Origin: Hemerocallis citrina
Taxonomy: Eukaryota > Streptophyta > Magnoliopsida > Asparagales > Asphodelaceae
Reading direction: 5' to 3'
Assembly (NCBI GenBank): GCA_017893485.1
Contig: CM030360.1
Span: 143,910,697 to 143,974,696 of the forward strand
Length of the DNA stretch: 64,000 nt
The position numbers were made by a program, and so were the translations under genes. Below the pieces are notes generated by a model, which saw nothing but the letters and a program-made list of their open reading frames with translations, was not told the origin of the DNA and did no database searches. Shown here in pieces: positions 35,215 through 45,206 of the stretch (its first letter is position 1; each line of letters begins with the position of its first letter).

Positions 35215-35399
35215 CTGGTAATCCCCAAAAAAATCTGCAGATTTTAAGTTTGTGTTTTCTTGTTTCTCAAGATCTTTGCCAAGGAGGTCATCATTGTCTA
35301 TGTCAAGGGTGACATTTGCTTCAATCTTCTGGATTTTCTGATATTTTGCCACCACTTCCTTTGATGCATGACAGGTGCGGGACCAATGACCTTCGCGCC
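35215..35399 (-). pseudogene. TR-GAG-like gag gene, C-terminal part (split by the Tat insertion)
   Basis: On the minus strand the frame resumes after the insertion with EGHWSRTCHASKEVV, the second half of a CCHC zinc knuckle, then an acidic tail ending KSADFFGDYQ and a stop at 35215. The matching first half lies at 50348-51198. Gag-only plant elements (TR-GAG) are known to end their gag with a short ..DFF.. tail and no pol, which fits, but flanking LTRs for this element were not identified. Confidence 0.75.
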
Positions 35400-35996
35400 T
35401 GTTACCGCTGATTTCGGTGTGGGGGTAAACAGATAGAATTTGTAAGTCCGAGAAAAACCTGAACAGTTGACTCAGCCTTCTTGCTCCCACCGCAACCTGC
35501 AAAGAAGTGCGAGACACCGGGGTTGATTCCGGCGACGCACCCTCCGACGCTCTTGTCAGTAATCAGAAAAAGATTAAGAAAGAGCTTAAGTGGTGAAGAA
35601 GTGATTAACCTGGTCTTGGTGGTAGAGGGATTGTATTTATAGTCGCCTTTGCAACGGTTAGGATCCTGATTTCCTGCCTAACAGCCAGGAGGAAAATCCT
35701 CCTATTTTGTTTTAGGAAATTAGGTCCTAATTCCCTGGTGAGAGCTAATCAGGCTTATTGATTTGATTTAATCAAATCAGTGGCTTTGATTCTCCTTTTG
35801 GTGGACTGGGCTTGCATCGGGTCGGGACCCGTGCCCAGTTGAAGTGGATCTATTCGCGGGTGGTTGGTTTTGTGAGAGGGAGGCCCAATACCCGTTTTGG
35901 ATCCATCTGTATGTGAAATTACCTTTTTACCCCTATGCTTCAAGATTCGTGCTCGATCTGGACAGTCTCGATTTAACCCCATTTTTAGCCATATCA
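35400..35996 (-). repeat. 3' LTR of the Tat element
   Basis: In sense the LTR begins TGATATGGCTAAAAATGGGG at 35996 and ends ATCAGCGGTAACA at 35400. A TATA box is read on the minus strand at 35641-35634 (TATAAATA). Confidence 0.95.
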
Positions 35997-36012
35997 CGAG
36001 CCCCCCACTCCT
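35997..36012 (-). promoter_or_regulatory. polypurine tract of the Tat element
   Basis: The minus strand reads GGAGTGGGGGGCTCG directly before the LTR start TGATATGG. This primes plus-strand DNA synthesis. Confidence 0.75.
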
Positions 36013-36399
36013 GAAGACTGAGTGCGGTCAGACTTTGAGGAGTAGTCTAGCTGTCTTAGTGGCTGGTGGAGTTATATCGGAGTCCAAATGTGGGATTTTG
36101 AATCTAAAAAGGGGGTAGTGAGGTAACTTTTGACGTCTCTGGCTGTTCTCTGGTCACATCGGGCATTCAAGGGTTTTTATCTATTTTTTCGGACTATTTA
36201 TTTAATTTTGCGACGTGTTCACTAATCGTTCGGGGGCCTTAACTGTACATTCTAGGCAATAATTGTTCGTTCAGGGGTTCGAAAATGTGCCCCCAAATTT
36301 TCAATTATTCTCCAGAATTTTTGGTTAATTTTCCCGAATTTTTAGCAGTTTTTTCGCAATTTTTAAATAAATAAAACGATTTAAATAAATAAAAAACGA

Positions 36400-37020
36400 T
36401 TTAAATACCGATTAATGGCGTGGCTCGATCTGAGCCGTTGATCATGGACGAGCGCAAATTTCGGAAAGATCTGATGGCTGTTACCGCTCGGTAGCGTTTT
36501 TCTCCATTTACGAGCTCGGAAAGGCGCTTGCTCGGCTGCCGACCGGAGGTAGGGGGTCCGGCAGGCCGAGCGACATGGCGCTATCTGAGCTGTCGGATGC
36601 TGGTGCGCATCTCGAGACGGGCGCGGTTCCCAAAAAAACACTATCTTGTCGTTTAGCGCACGTGGCGCAATCTGGGCCGTTCATCTTTGGGAGCGCGAAT
36701 TTCTGAGAGATCCAACGGTTTAAGTAGCTCGGTGTCTTTTTTCTCCATTTACCAGCTCGAGAAGGTACTTGCTCGGAAGCCGACCGAGGGGGCGTAGCTT
36801 CAGTCATCCGAGCGACGTGGCGCTATCTGAGCTGTTGGATATTGGTGCGCATCTCGAGACGGGCGCAGCTCCCAAGAAAACACTATCTTGTCTTTTAGTG
36901 CTCTCGGCGAGATCTGGGCCGTCTGATCGAGATCAGGCGCGAAAGTTGAGGGGAAAGTGAGTTTTCCCGTTTACACGCTCGGGAAGGCACTTGCTCGGCG
37001 GCCGACTTGCTCGGCGGCCG
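36400..37020. repeat. tandem modules of the Tat non-coding region (about 230 bases each)
   Basis: Three diverged copies share ATCTGAGCCGT or ATCTGGGCCGT, CTCGAGACGGGCGC, CACTATCTTGTC and GCTCGGAAAGGCGCTTGCTCGG-like ends, with the last motif near 36513, 36756 and 36977. Related single copies occur at 38150-38370 and 43060-43260, on the two sides of the antisense gene block. No coding function is seen. Confidence 0.8.
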
Positions 37021-37339
37021 ACCGAGGGCCTGTGGTTTTTGGCAATCCGAGATGGCTCTGTTCCCAATGGCATTAACAGTGCTTCGGGACTTGCGCGGCG
37101 TTCCGCCTTCCCAATGTCATTAAGGATAATTTCCTTAATTAATACGCGGCGTTTCAACTTCCGAGGGTCATAATGGCTGGTTCTTGGAGGCAGGCTATAA
37201 GTACCCCACTCCCCTTGTCATTTCAATCACCATCAGCATAGAGTTTCACACCTCGGAGGTATCTGCCTTGAGTAGCTTCTCTTTTGAGGTCCGGGGTGGT
37301 TGCTCTTCTGCCTGGTTTTCCCTTTATTCCTGACGGCCC

Positions 37340-37920
37340 CAAAGTGGATGTCAGGAGCAGGGGGGAACAAGGCAGTAGTGGCGACGACCATAGTCCGGAC
37401 CCGAGGGATGAGTTACTTCAAAAGGACGGGTGGTCGCCCTGTTGTCTTATTCTTCTCCCGTTCCTCACTGCTCCGAAGGGGATGTCAGGAGCGGGAGGGG
37501 ATAAGGCAGTAGTGGCGACGACTATAGTCCGGACCCGGGGTGTGGGCCACTTCGGAAGGACGGGTGGTCGTTCTTCCACCAAGATCTTCGGCCTTCTTTG
37601 GTCGCTCCGAAGCGGGTGCCTAGGTAGGCGGGGATCTTGGTGGAAGAGGTGATGATCCATGTCCGAGGCCGATTTCCGGACCATCCGAGTCCGTTTGTTG
37701 CAACTGTGAAGGCGCCGTTGCCAGAGTCCTCTGACAAGCCGAGCCTTCCAGTTGCAACCAACTAGCTCGGGATGGTGCGCTTCTCCACCATGAGTCGTGG
37801 CTCGGGCTTCCGGACCGTCCGAGCCTGTTGTTAGCAACTGTGAAGGCACTGTTGTCAGAGTCCTCTGACGAGCCGAGCCTTCCAGTTGCTACCAACTAGC
37901 TCGGAATGGTACGTTTCTCC
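37340..37920. repeat. two pairs of tandem duplications, about 135 bases each
   Basis: One pair (near 37345-37440 and 37480-37575) shares AAGGCAGTAGTGGCGACGAC, ATAGTCCGGACCCG and AAGGACGGGTGGTCG. A second pair (near 37673-37790 and 37808-37920) shares GCAACTGTGAAGGC, AGAGTCCTCTGAC and GAGCCGAGCCTTCCAGTTGC. A TATA-like CTATAAGTA at 37195 lies upstream. The arrays sit in the region before the antisense genes, and frames across them are not credible genes. Confidence 0.75.
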
Positions 37921-38547
37921 TGATCTCTGAGGGTTGATGGGCCCCCTCCCATCTCTGTCTTCCTTCCGGGCTGATGGCTCCTGATGGATGTCAGCCCGGA
38001 GGAGTTAGAGATGGGGGGAGCGCCGATCTGTTTTTGACTGGGGCCCGTGGGTCGGCGGAATACCGACTGAGTCACGGGACCCGGGGGGTACCCGCCGAGG
38101 GCGGTGCCTTAAAACTTTGAACCAAAATTTTCCTGGTTCCTTTTGATATAGGTGGGGCGTCCGAGGGTTCTATCGTCCGAGCGACGTGGCGCACCCTGAG
38201 CCGTTGGATGATGGCGCGAATCTCGAGGCAGCTCGGTCCCCAAGAAAACGTTATCTTGTCGTTTAGTACAGGTGGGAAGATCTGAGCCGTTTGATCGAGA
38301 TCATGCACGAAAGTTGAGGGGAAAGTGTGTTTCCCCGTTTACACGCTCGGGAAGGCGCCTGCTCGGATTCCGAGCGGACCCTGTTGCGGACAAGTTCGGT
38401 TTGCCTGTGGCTCGGATTCGGATTTCCTGGAGCCGAACTAGCTGACTTGGTGAAGGAGACAGTGGTGATGGGCCTTCGCGACGTTTCGAGAGCAGCCCAA
38501 AAGTCGCAAACCTTCGTTTGGAAGTCCAAGGGACGTCCCAATTTTAC

Positions 38548-38554
38548 TATAAAT
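38548..38554 (+). promoter_or_regulatory. candidate TATA box for the Tat antisense genes
   Basis: TATAAAT followed by a C-rich stretch lies about 190 bases upstream of the first ATG (38746). It gives the antisense gene its own plausible promoter, independent of the LTR. Confidence 0.6.
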
Positions 38555-38745
38555 CTTCACCCCCCCCTTAGACCAAGTCTCACTTTTCACTTTTACTCTC
38601 TCTCTTCAATTTTTACATTGCTTCGAAGCTTTTAGCTCTCTGGTGGCGTTGCTAGCTGTCGCGGTAGCGTTCCTAGTTTCCGGCGAGCTTTCCGACCGCA
38701 CTTGTCACTTCGAGGTCAGTCTCTTTCCCTTCTCTTTTAGGAAAA

Positions 38746-41157
38746 ATGGTTAAGATTTTGGCTGAGACCCCCGCCTCGGAGCAAGCCGTTGGCCGAGGGG
38801 ATAAAGGGAAGGGGGTAGTGGAGCCGAGCGAGCAAGACGTCGTTCGTCTGGATAAAGAGGGTGAAGTGGCTGAAGTGCCAGAGGAAGTCGTGGCGGAGTC
38901 CCGAAAGGGTAAAGGCGTGATCACGATAGTGGAAACACCGAAGAGAGCGGGGGCGTTTGGTCGGCAGCCCATCGCCGTGTCGAGTGTGGGAGGCATCCGG
39001 GATTACGCCGAGGATACCTTGGAGAGAGTCACTCAATGTACGGCTAAGCTGGTGGAGGAGAACGAGCCTAGGGAGCTGTCCGAGGTGGACCATAGGATCT
39101 CGACTCTTATCGAGACCGATCTTCGTTTGATCCGAGAGGGCTTCCAGATCCCACTTGAGTATGTACTGCTCCTTCCTGGGCCGGGATTCCGAGCCAACAC
39201 AAAGTCCTCGTCGGACATATGTGTCTTTCCGGTCGACTCTCTCATTACCGGACTCCGCTTTCTCCTCCACCCGTTCGTGGTTGAGGTCTTGGTCTGGTAT
39301 GGTTTGAGTCCCGCCCAACTGATGCTGAACACATGGAGGCACGTCGTGGCGTTCCTCCTCCGATGTCAAGAGATCGGCGCCAAGCCGACTATGTACCTCT
39401 TTCGGAGTCTCTTCCGACCTTGTCAGCCGAGGCGGGACGAGCAGAGGTTTTTCCTTTCTCCTCGGACGGGAGTTAAGTTGATCGAGAACCCGGACTCGAT
39501 CAAACATTGGAAGGAGAAGTACTTCCTCGTCCGAGCCCTGACGCCATGGGTGATACCGACAGTTTGGGCGAAGGATGGCCTGCCCAAGCGTACAAAGAAG
39601 GACGTCCCGCTGAATGCTGAGGAGGCTGAGGTCCAGAGGAAGCTCCTCGCCCTGCCGACGCTCAGCTGGAAGGATATTACCGAAGAGCATCTGTTCCGTG
39701 GGGGTCTCAGTCCGATCGACCCTCGTATGCCTCTGGTATTTATACTTTCTGTTTAAAGTTCATGAAAATTTTCCTAAGTTTTTTCATTCGGCTTTTGCAG
39801 AGACGATGAAGCTTGACTATAAGGCTCTGGTGGCGAAGGGCAGGGCAGAGCAGGAGAGGAAGAAGAGGCCGTCGGCAGCGCCTCAGGACAGCCGAGCTTC
39901 GAAGAAGCCCTCGGTTGTGAAGGCTGCCGACCAACCGAAGGTCGCGGTCTTCAAGGAGGGGGAGATCGAGGTCCTTGTCTCTCCGACGAAGGTCGCGGCC
40001 CCCGAGCAGGGGGAGGTCGTGTCCTCCGATCCCCTCGCCTCGGATGCACCTGTACAGACCCCAAAGGCGGATGCTCCCGGTTCGTCGAGCAGCGTGTTCG
40101 GGGCGAAGGATGCGATGTCCCTCCCAGTTCCGCCCCTTACTGCCGACGCGGAGAAGATCTTGACCGAGCGTCATAAGCAGATCTTCGTCCCCGACTGGCA
40201 GGTGATGAACGTCGACGGATTTTTGGGCGACGGGAACATCTGCATGGAGGCGGTGAGGCACCTGCCGACCCCGAAGGACCGGGCGGCCCTGAAGGCCGGG
40301 ATGGCAGGGGACGCCGTGATGCAGATTGCCCGGAACACTATGTCGGTAAGTGGGCCGAGCCCTCCTTCGTCCAAATTTCTTCCTTAGAATTTGTCTAAGT
40401 TCTTGGATTCGGACTTTAACGTGTTGTTCTCTTTCAGACCCTCTGCCACTTCAATTTCTTGGTCGAGGAGTTGGCGAACAAGGATCAGGAGAAGGAGAAG
40501 GAGAGGGCGGAGCGCGTCAAGGTCGCGAAGCAGCTTGATTCCGAGCTGCTTCTCTCGACGAAGAGGGCTGCCGAAGTGGAGGGGTTGGAGAAGCAGCTGG
40601 CCGACGCCGTCCAGCTGTCAAAGGACACGGCGGCCAAGCTTGAGGCCTCAGAGAAGGAGGTGGCCGAGCTGAAGGATACGACGGCCAAGCTCGAGGCGTC
40701 GGCGAAGGAGGCAGCCGGGCTGAAGGAGGAGCTGGCCAAGGCTCGGTCGGAAGCGGAGGATGCTCGGAAGGGGGCCGAGAAGTTCAAGGCCAAACTCCTC
40801 AGGAAGGTGAAGAGGGTCAAGAAGGCCGTGCAGGAGGAGGCCGCGCTGCACATGCTCCAGAATATGGTGGATGCCTACGGTCGAGCCTTGCAACATGTGG
40901 TCGCCAAGAACCCGGGCTTCGATACGTCCTCCTACAACTTCTACGACCTCGTGGAAGGGGAGGAGATTGTCCCCGAGGGGTTGATCGGCCCCGAGGGGGA
41001 GACGGAACCCGTCGAGGACCCGTGGAAGGCCGAGGTCGAGGAGGAAGAGGAGGACGGCTCCGAGGACGAGAGCAGGAGCGAAGGCGGAGGCGGGGGCGAG
41101 GGCGAGGACAAGGCCGAGGGGTCGACGGACCCGAACGACAAAAAGGTCGACCCCTGA
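38746..41157 (+). CDS. Tat antisense ORF 1, spliced, about 747 residues
   Basis: Antisense to the element's own genes. I infer three exons: 38746-39724, 39801-40345 and 40438-41157. The introns (76 and 92 bases) have GTATGC and GTAAGT donors, TTTTGCAG and CTTTCAG acceptors, and keep one open frame. The N-terminal region (LEYVLLLPGPGFRA, then HPFVVEVLVWYGLSPAQL and NTWRHVVAFLLRC) resembles the plant putative gypsy-type transposon domain (Pfam Transposase_28). The middle is low-complexity. The third exon is a long coiled coil rich in Ala, Glu and Lys with an acidic Glu/Gly tail. Extra antisense frames are known in Tat elements, but their function is not established. Confidence 0.75.
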
Positions 41158-41339
41158 CTCGGTTGTCTTTTTTTCTTTTTTGTTTTTGTAAGCCTAACTG
41201 CGGACTGGCCACCGCTGTTGTAGAACTCTTTGAATCTTGAATGAAAAAATGTTTTGTTTGGCCAAAGTTTGTCCAAGTGTTGAGTCTCGGACTTAGTGTC
41301 TGATTTGGCGTAAATTTCTTCAAGTGTTGGGCCTCGGAT

Positions 41340-42196
41340 TTAAATCTGCTTTTCAGGTGAGATTCGGTCCGATCACGGAGGTTGAATACCTTCGGAAGGA
41401 GCTGGCAAAAACGAAGGACGAGCTCTTTCAGAGCCGGTATAATCGATATCTCTTGCTCGGCAAGTTGGAGGATACGAAGGCAGCTCTGCAGAGGTATGGT
41501 CGCGAGCTGTACCAGCATCGGAAGCGCTCTTCAGTTCCCTATCCCGAAGGCGAAGTCGAGGATCTCCGTAGAGAGCTTACTGCCGCCGAGCAGAAGAATG
41601 ACGACCTTTTGGCCGAGGTCCAATACTTGGAGCTAGCGGAGAAAGAACGTTCGGCGGAGGGGGAGAAGCTGGCTTCCGAACTGGAGAAAGCGTCAACCGA
41701 GCGCAAGAGGCTATCGGCGGAAGTCGACAGGCTCAGAAGGATCACCATAGATAGGGGGATCGAGGTCACCCATTACCGACGGCTCGCGACTGACGGTGCC
41801 AATGCCTCGGGCTCGTTGAGGGCCCCTCGACCGAAGAAGTTGGCAAAGGACGACGTCTTGAAGGATAGAATTGTCGAACTGGAGGAGGAGATCGCGTCGC
41901 TCAAGCCCGCACCGGAGAGAGCCAACGTTCGCAGCACGTCGTGTACTCGGGGAGAGAGCGAGAGGGGGATTACGTTTTACGAACTTGCGACGCACTCGCC
42001 TATGACCAGGCGGAGTCCGGCCGATGCTCAGAGCAGCGCGGCTGTTTCGTCGAGTGGGGCTTCGGTCGGCACCGCTGTTAGGACTAGCAGTGAAGGGGGA
42101 TCACGCTTCATTGGTTTAGGGTCGAGCTCGGAGGGCAGGCCTCGTCGCCCTCGCGTTTCCCTAAACCGAAGCATTCCCCTTCCGAAGAGGCCCTGA
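41340..42196 (+). CDS. Tat antisense ORF 2, coiled-coil exon without its own start codon
   Basis: The frame opens after a splice-acceptor-like TCTGCTTTTCAG, and the first long stretch (VRFGPITEVEYLRKELAK and on) contains no methionine, so it is probably an exon joined to an upstream one. It is a heptad-rich coiled coil (for example GEVEDLRRELTAAEQKN) followed by a Ser/Gly-rich tail, ending at TGA (42194-42196). It could be a further exon of antisense ORF 1 through alternative splicing, or a separate gene module. It lies in the same orientation, 180 bases downstream of ORF 1. Confidence 0.55.
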
Positions 42197-42359
42197 TTAT
42201 GTCGTTTTCCATTTTTGTTGGTTGTTGTAACAACTTAATTGTGGGGTCGGTCGACCGTCTGTAACACTATTATGTCTGAATGCAAATCTTTTTGAAAAAT
42301 TTTCAAGTGTCAGACTTCGACGGTGTATTGAAATTGTGTTATTCGCTTTCCCTTTCTTT

Positions 42360-42782
42360 CAGCTCGTGGTGACGATCCATGGCTCGGACTCCGAACGTTC
42401 GAATGATGACTCCGAATCCGATGCTACCTCTGGGACAGTGGTTCTGAGCCCTAGGAGCGCCGATCTGAAGTTACGCCGGGCTGAGAGTGAGTGGACCCAC
42501 CTTTCGTCTGTCCTCAGTCTCCGGGAAGCCGAGATCCAACGCATGGAGAATAGGATCGTCGAGCTGAGCCCCGCAGGAGAGGATGAAGACTCGCAAACCG
42601 CATTCAGCAATGCTCTTCGGGTCAAATGCATTCGGCACAACCAGTCGAAGATTATTGTCGAGCGGGATGACTTGCTTTCGGAGATTCGGCACTTGCAGGC
42701 AGTGATGGCGAAGCTCCGGGGGGACGCAGAGGAGCTGTCCACCGAGGAGGACGAACAGCCTAGTGAGGATGTGTCTATATGA
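42360..42782 (+). CDS. Tat antisense ORF 3, short coiled-coil exon without its own start codon
   Basis: The frame again opens after a strong acceptor-like pyrimidine tract (CCCTTTCTTTCAG) and lacks an early ATG. It encodes an acidic segment (GSDSERSNDDSESD) and then a short coiled coil (LSLREAEIQRMENRIVEL), ending at TGA in 42780-42782. A downstream AATAAAATTCC near 42867 is a possible polyadenylation signal for the whole antisense unit. Confidence 0.5.
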   Translation, partial: QLVVTIHGSDSERSNDDSESDATSGTVVLSPRSADLKLRRAESEWTHLSSVLSLREAEIQRMENRIVELSPAGEDEDSQTAFSNALRVKCIRHNQSKIIVERDDLLSEIRHLQAVMAKLRGDAEELSTEEDEQPSEDVSI

Positions 42783-43059
42783 GAGACAAGTGTAGTGGGT
42801 CGGGCGTTGTGTGTTTTGTTTGTCGACACTTTGTAATGGAATGTTTTGTATTATGTGCCGACCATTAATAAAATTCCCTTTCATTTCTTTGCGCATTTGT
42901 CTTTGCTTACAACTGCGTCGGCCGTGCCGTGATCTTTGAACCGAGCGCGTTTGTTTAACCGAACGGGTCCCCATGGGTAAGGTACTTTGTCGTTTGGCAG
43001 CTCTGACGCGGTACGGCACAAATTCCTAGGCGGCTCCGCGTTCAAGAAAGTGCTATTTT

Positions 43060-43260
43060 GTCGTTTAGAGCAGGTGGCGAGATCTGAGCCGTTGAATGTG
43101 GGCGCGAATCTCGAGGTGGCTCAGTCTCCAAGAAAACGTTATCTTGTCGTTTAGTGCAGGTGGCAGGATCTGAGCCGTCTGATCGAGATTACGCACGAAA
43201 GTTGAAGGGAAAGTGTATTTTCCCCGTTTACATGCTCGGGAAGGCACTTGCTCGGGAACC
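43060..43260. repeat. dispersed non-coding module, right-hand copy
   Basis: It shares AAGAAAACGTTATCTTGTCG, GATCTGAGCCGT and GGGAAGGCACTTGCTCGG with the copies at 36.8-37.0 kb and 38.2-38.4 kb, all in the same orientation. Together they bracket the antisense gene block. Confidence 0.75.
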
Positions 43261-43330
43261 GACCGAAGGTCTGGGTCTTCGGGCTTCGGCTAATAGTTGG
43301 AAGAGTTCGGATTATTTGTTCCGGACCTTG

Positions 43331-43770
43331 GGTATAGTCCAATGGCTGTGGGAGCAGTTCCGAACGGCGATCTACCCCTGGTTCGTCCGGAGACGGGCCG
43401 AGGAGGTAAAGTCGAGCCGAGTGTTGGACTCCGAACCATCGGTATAGTTCAATGGCTGTGGGAGCAATTCCGAACGGCGATCTACCCCTAGTTCGTCCGG
43501 AGACGAGCCGAGGAGGCAAAGTCGAGCCGAGTGTTGGACTCCGAACCATCGGTATAGTTCAACGACTGTGGGAGCAATTCCGAATGGCGATCTACCCCTA
43601 GTTCGTCCGGAGACGAGCCGAGGAGGTAAAGTCGAGCCGAGTGTTGGACTCCGAACCATCGGTATAGTTCAACGGCTGTGGGAGCAGTTCGGAACGGCGG
43701 TCTGTCTCTGATCCGTCCGGAGACGAACCGAGGGAATGAGGCCGAGCTGAACGTGGACTCCGAACCATTG
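43331..43770. repeat. 110-base tandem repeat, four copies
   Basis: Copies start at GGTATAGT in 43331, 43441, 43551 and 43661, an exact 110-base period. Identity between neighbours is high (a few substitutions each). The array lies just downstream of the integrase stop in element sense, the 3' UTR position where Tat elements are known to grow tandem repeats. Confidence 0.9.
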
Positions 43771-43943
43771 GTTGAAATCACAATATAAAAGGCAGGTGAT
43801 AGGGGGGAGAAAAACATGCAGATTCACAAACATAATAGAGCTTTCTTTATTGATATTCGACGGCGAACCGTTCTACATAGTACAATTTATGAAAAAAAGG
43901 GTTACAAGTCGGAGGGTTGGAATGGCTCGATACCCCTTGTTAC

Positions 43944-45206
43944 TTAGAGTGGCGTCGGAACGCTCTCTTGGTATTTGAGGAGGTGGTCGGCATTCCAGGT
44001 CCTCGGAAGCTCTCTGCCTTCCATGTCCTCGAGACGGTATGCCCCGGGCCGAACAACTTTTGTGATCCGGTATGGACCTTCCCAGTTCGGAGCTAGCTTG
44101 CTCTTCTGACTGGGGAGGGATATGGCAAGCTTTCTCAAGACCAAATCTCCTTGCTTAAGGTCGGCGGGTCGGACCTTCTTGTTGTACGCTAGCTCGACCC
44201 TTCTTCGATAATTCTGCTGCCGAATCAATGCCCTTTCCCTCAGTTCATCTATCAGGTCCAAGTTTCCTCTGAGATCCCGGGCGTTCTGTGCTTCGTCATA
44301 GGCTGTGAGCCGAGGGGAAGGTATTCTGACTTCGAGGGGTATCACGGCCTCGGCCCCATAAGTAAGATTGAAAGGGGACTCTCCGGTGGGCGTCCGCTTG
44401 CTTGTGCGGTAGTTCCACAACACATTACGGAGTTGGTCCACCCACAAACCTTTCGAACACTTGTCCAACCTTTTCTTGATGCCTGCAAGGATCTGCTTAT
44501 TAGCATTCTCGGCCTGTCCGTTTGACTGGGGGTGTGATACGGACGAGAAGCGTTGCTGAATGACGAGGTCGTCGCATAGAGCTCGGAATGCCGTGCCGGT
44601 GAACTGAGTCCTGTTGTCCGTTACGAGGACACGGGGGACGCCCCTGCATATGATGCTCTTCCAGAAGAACTGTACCACTTTGTTCTCGGTTATAGTGGCG
44701 AGGGGCTCGGCCTCGACCCACTTTGAGAAGTAGTCGATGGCTACGACCAAGAATCTGAGCTGACATGGAGCTGGGGGGAAGGGCCCTAGTAAGTCCATGC
44801 CCCACATTGCGAAGGGGATGGGACTTGATAGGGAGGCAAGGTTGGCCTGAGGGAGGCGTCGGATGTTAGAGTGTCTCTGACAGGAACTGCATTGCCGAAC
44901 GTGTCGTTCGGCGTCTCGAAGAAGGGTCGGCCAGAAGTACCCATAGTTCAAAGCTTTCCGGGCCAAAGACCTAAATCCGAAGTGTGCCCCTCCGATCCCT
45001 TCATGAAGCTCCTGTAGGGCATATTCGGCCTGATCCGGAGAGAGGCACCTTAGATATGGTCGGCCATCTACTTGAGAGAAGGAGCGTTTGTATAGGATGC
45101 CCTCGATCAAGACATAGCGCTCGGCTCGAGTTCTGACTCGGCGTGCTTCCTTGGGATCCGAGGGCAGGACTCCATCCCTTAAGAATTCTACCAGTGGTTC
45201 ATCCAA
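43944..45206 (-). pseudogene. Tat integrase (open over 420 residues, cut off from RT by a frameshift)
   Basis: The zinc-binding HHCC set is visible as H68, H75, C106 and C109. The core shows WGMDLLGPF (D138), VTDNRTQF (D197) and SNGQAENANKQ (E233), with 35 residues between the second Asp and the Glu. In VTDNRTQF an Arg replaces the usual Gly. The C-terminal part has NLTYGAEAVIP and an integrase tail NWEGPYRITKV. No chromodomain is seen, as expected for Tat. The frame differs from that of RT, so one indel just upstream separates them. Confidence 0.9.

Noticed and set aside
37284..37895. Open frames of 70-143 residues on both strands
   Set aside because: They run through tandem duplications in non-coding Tat DNA and repeat themselves with the repeat period.
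40485..41518. Minus-strand frames opposite the Tat antisense gene
   Set aside because: They mirror the coiled-coil exon. Ser/Pro-rich shadow composition and no motifs.
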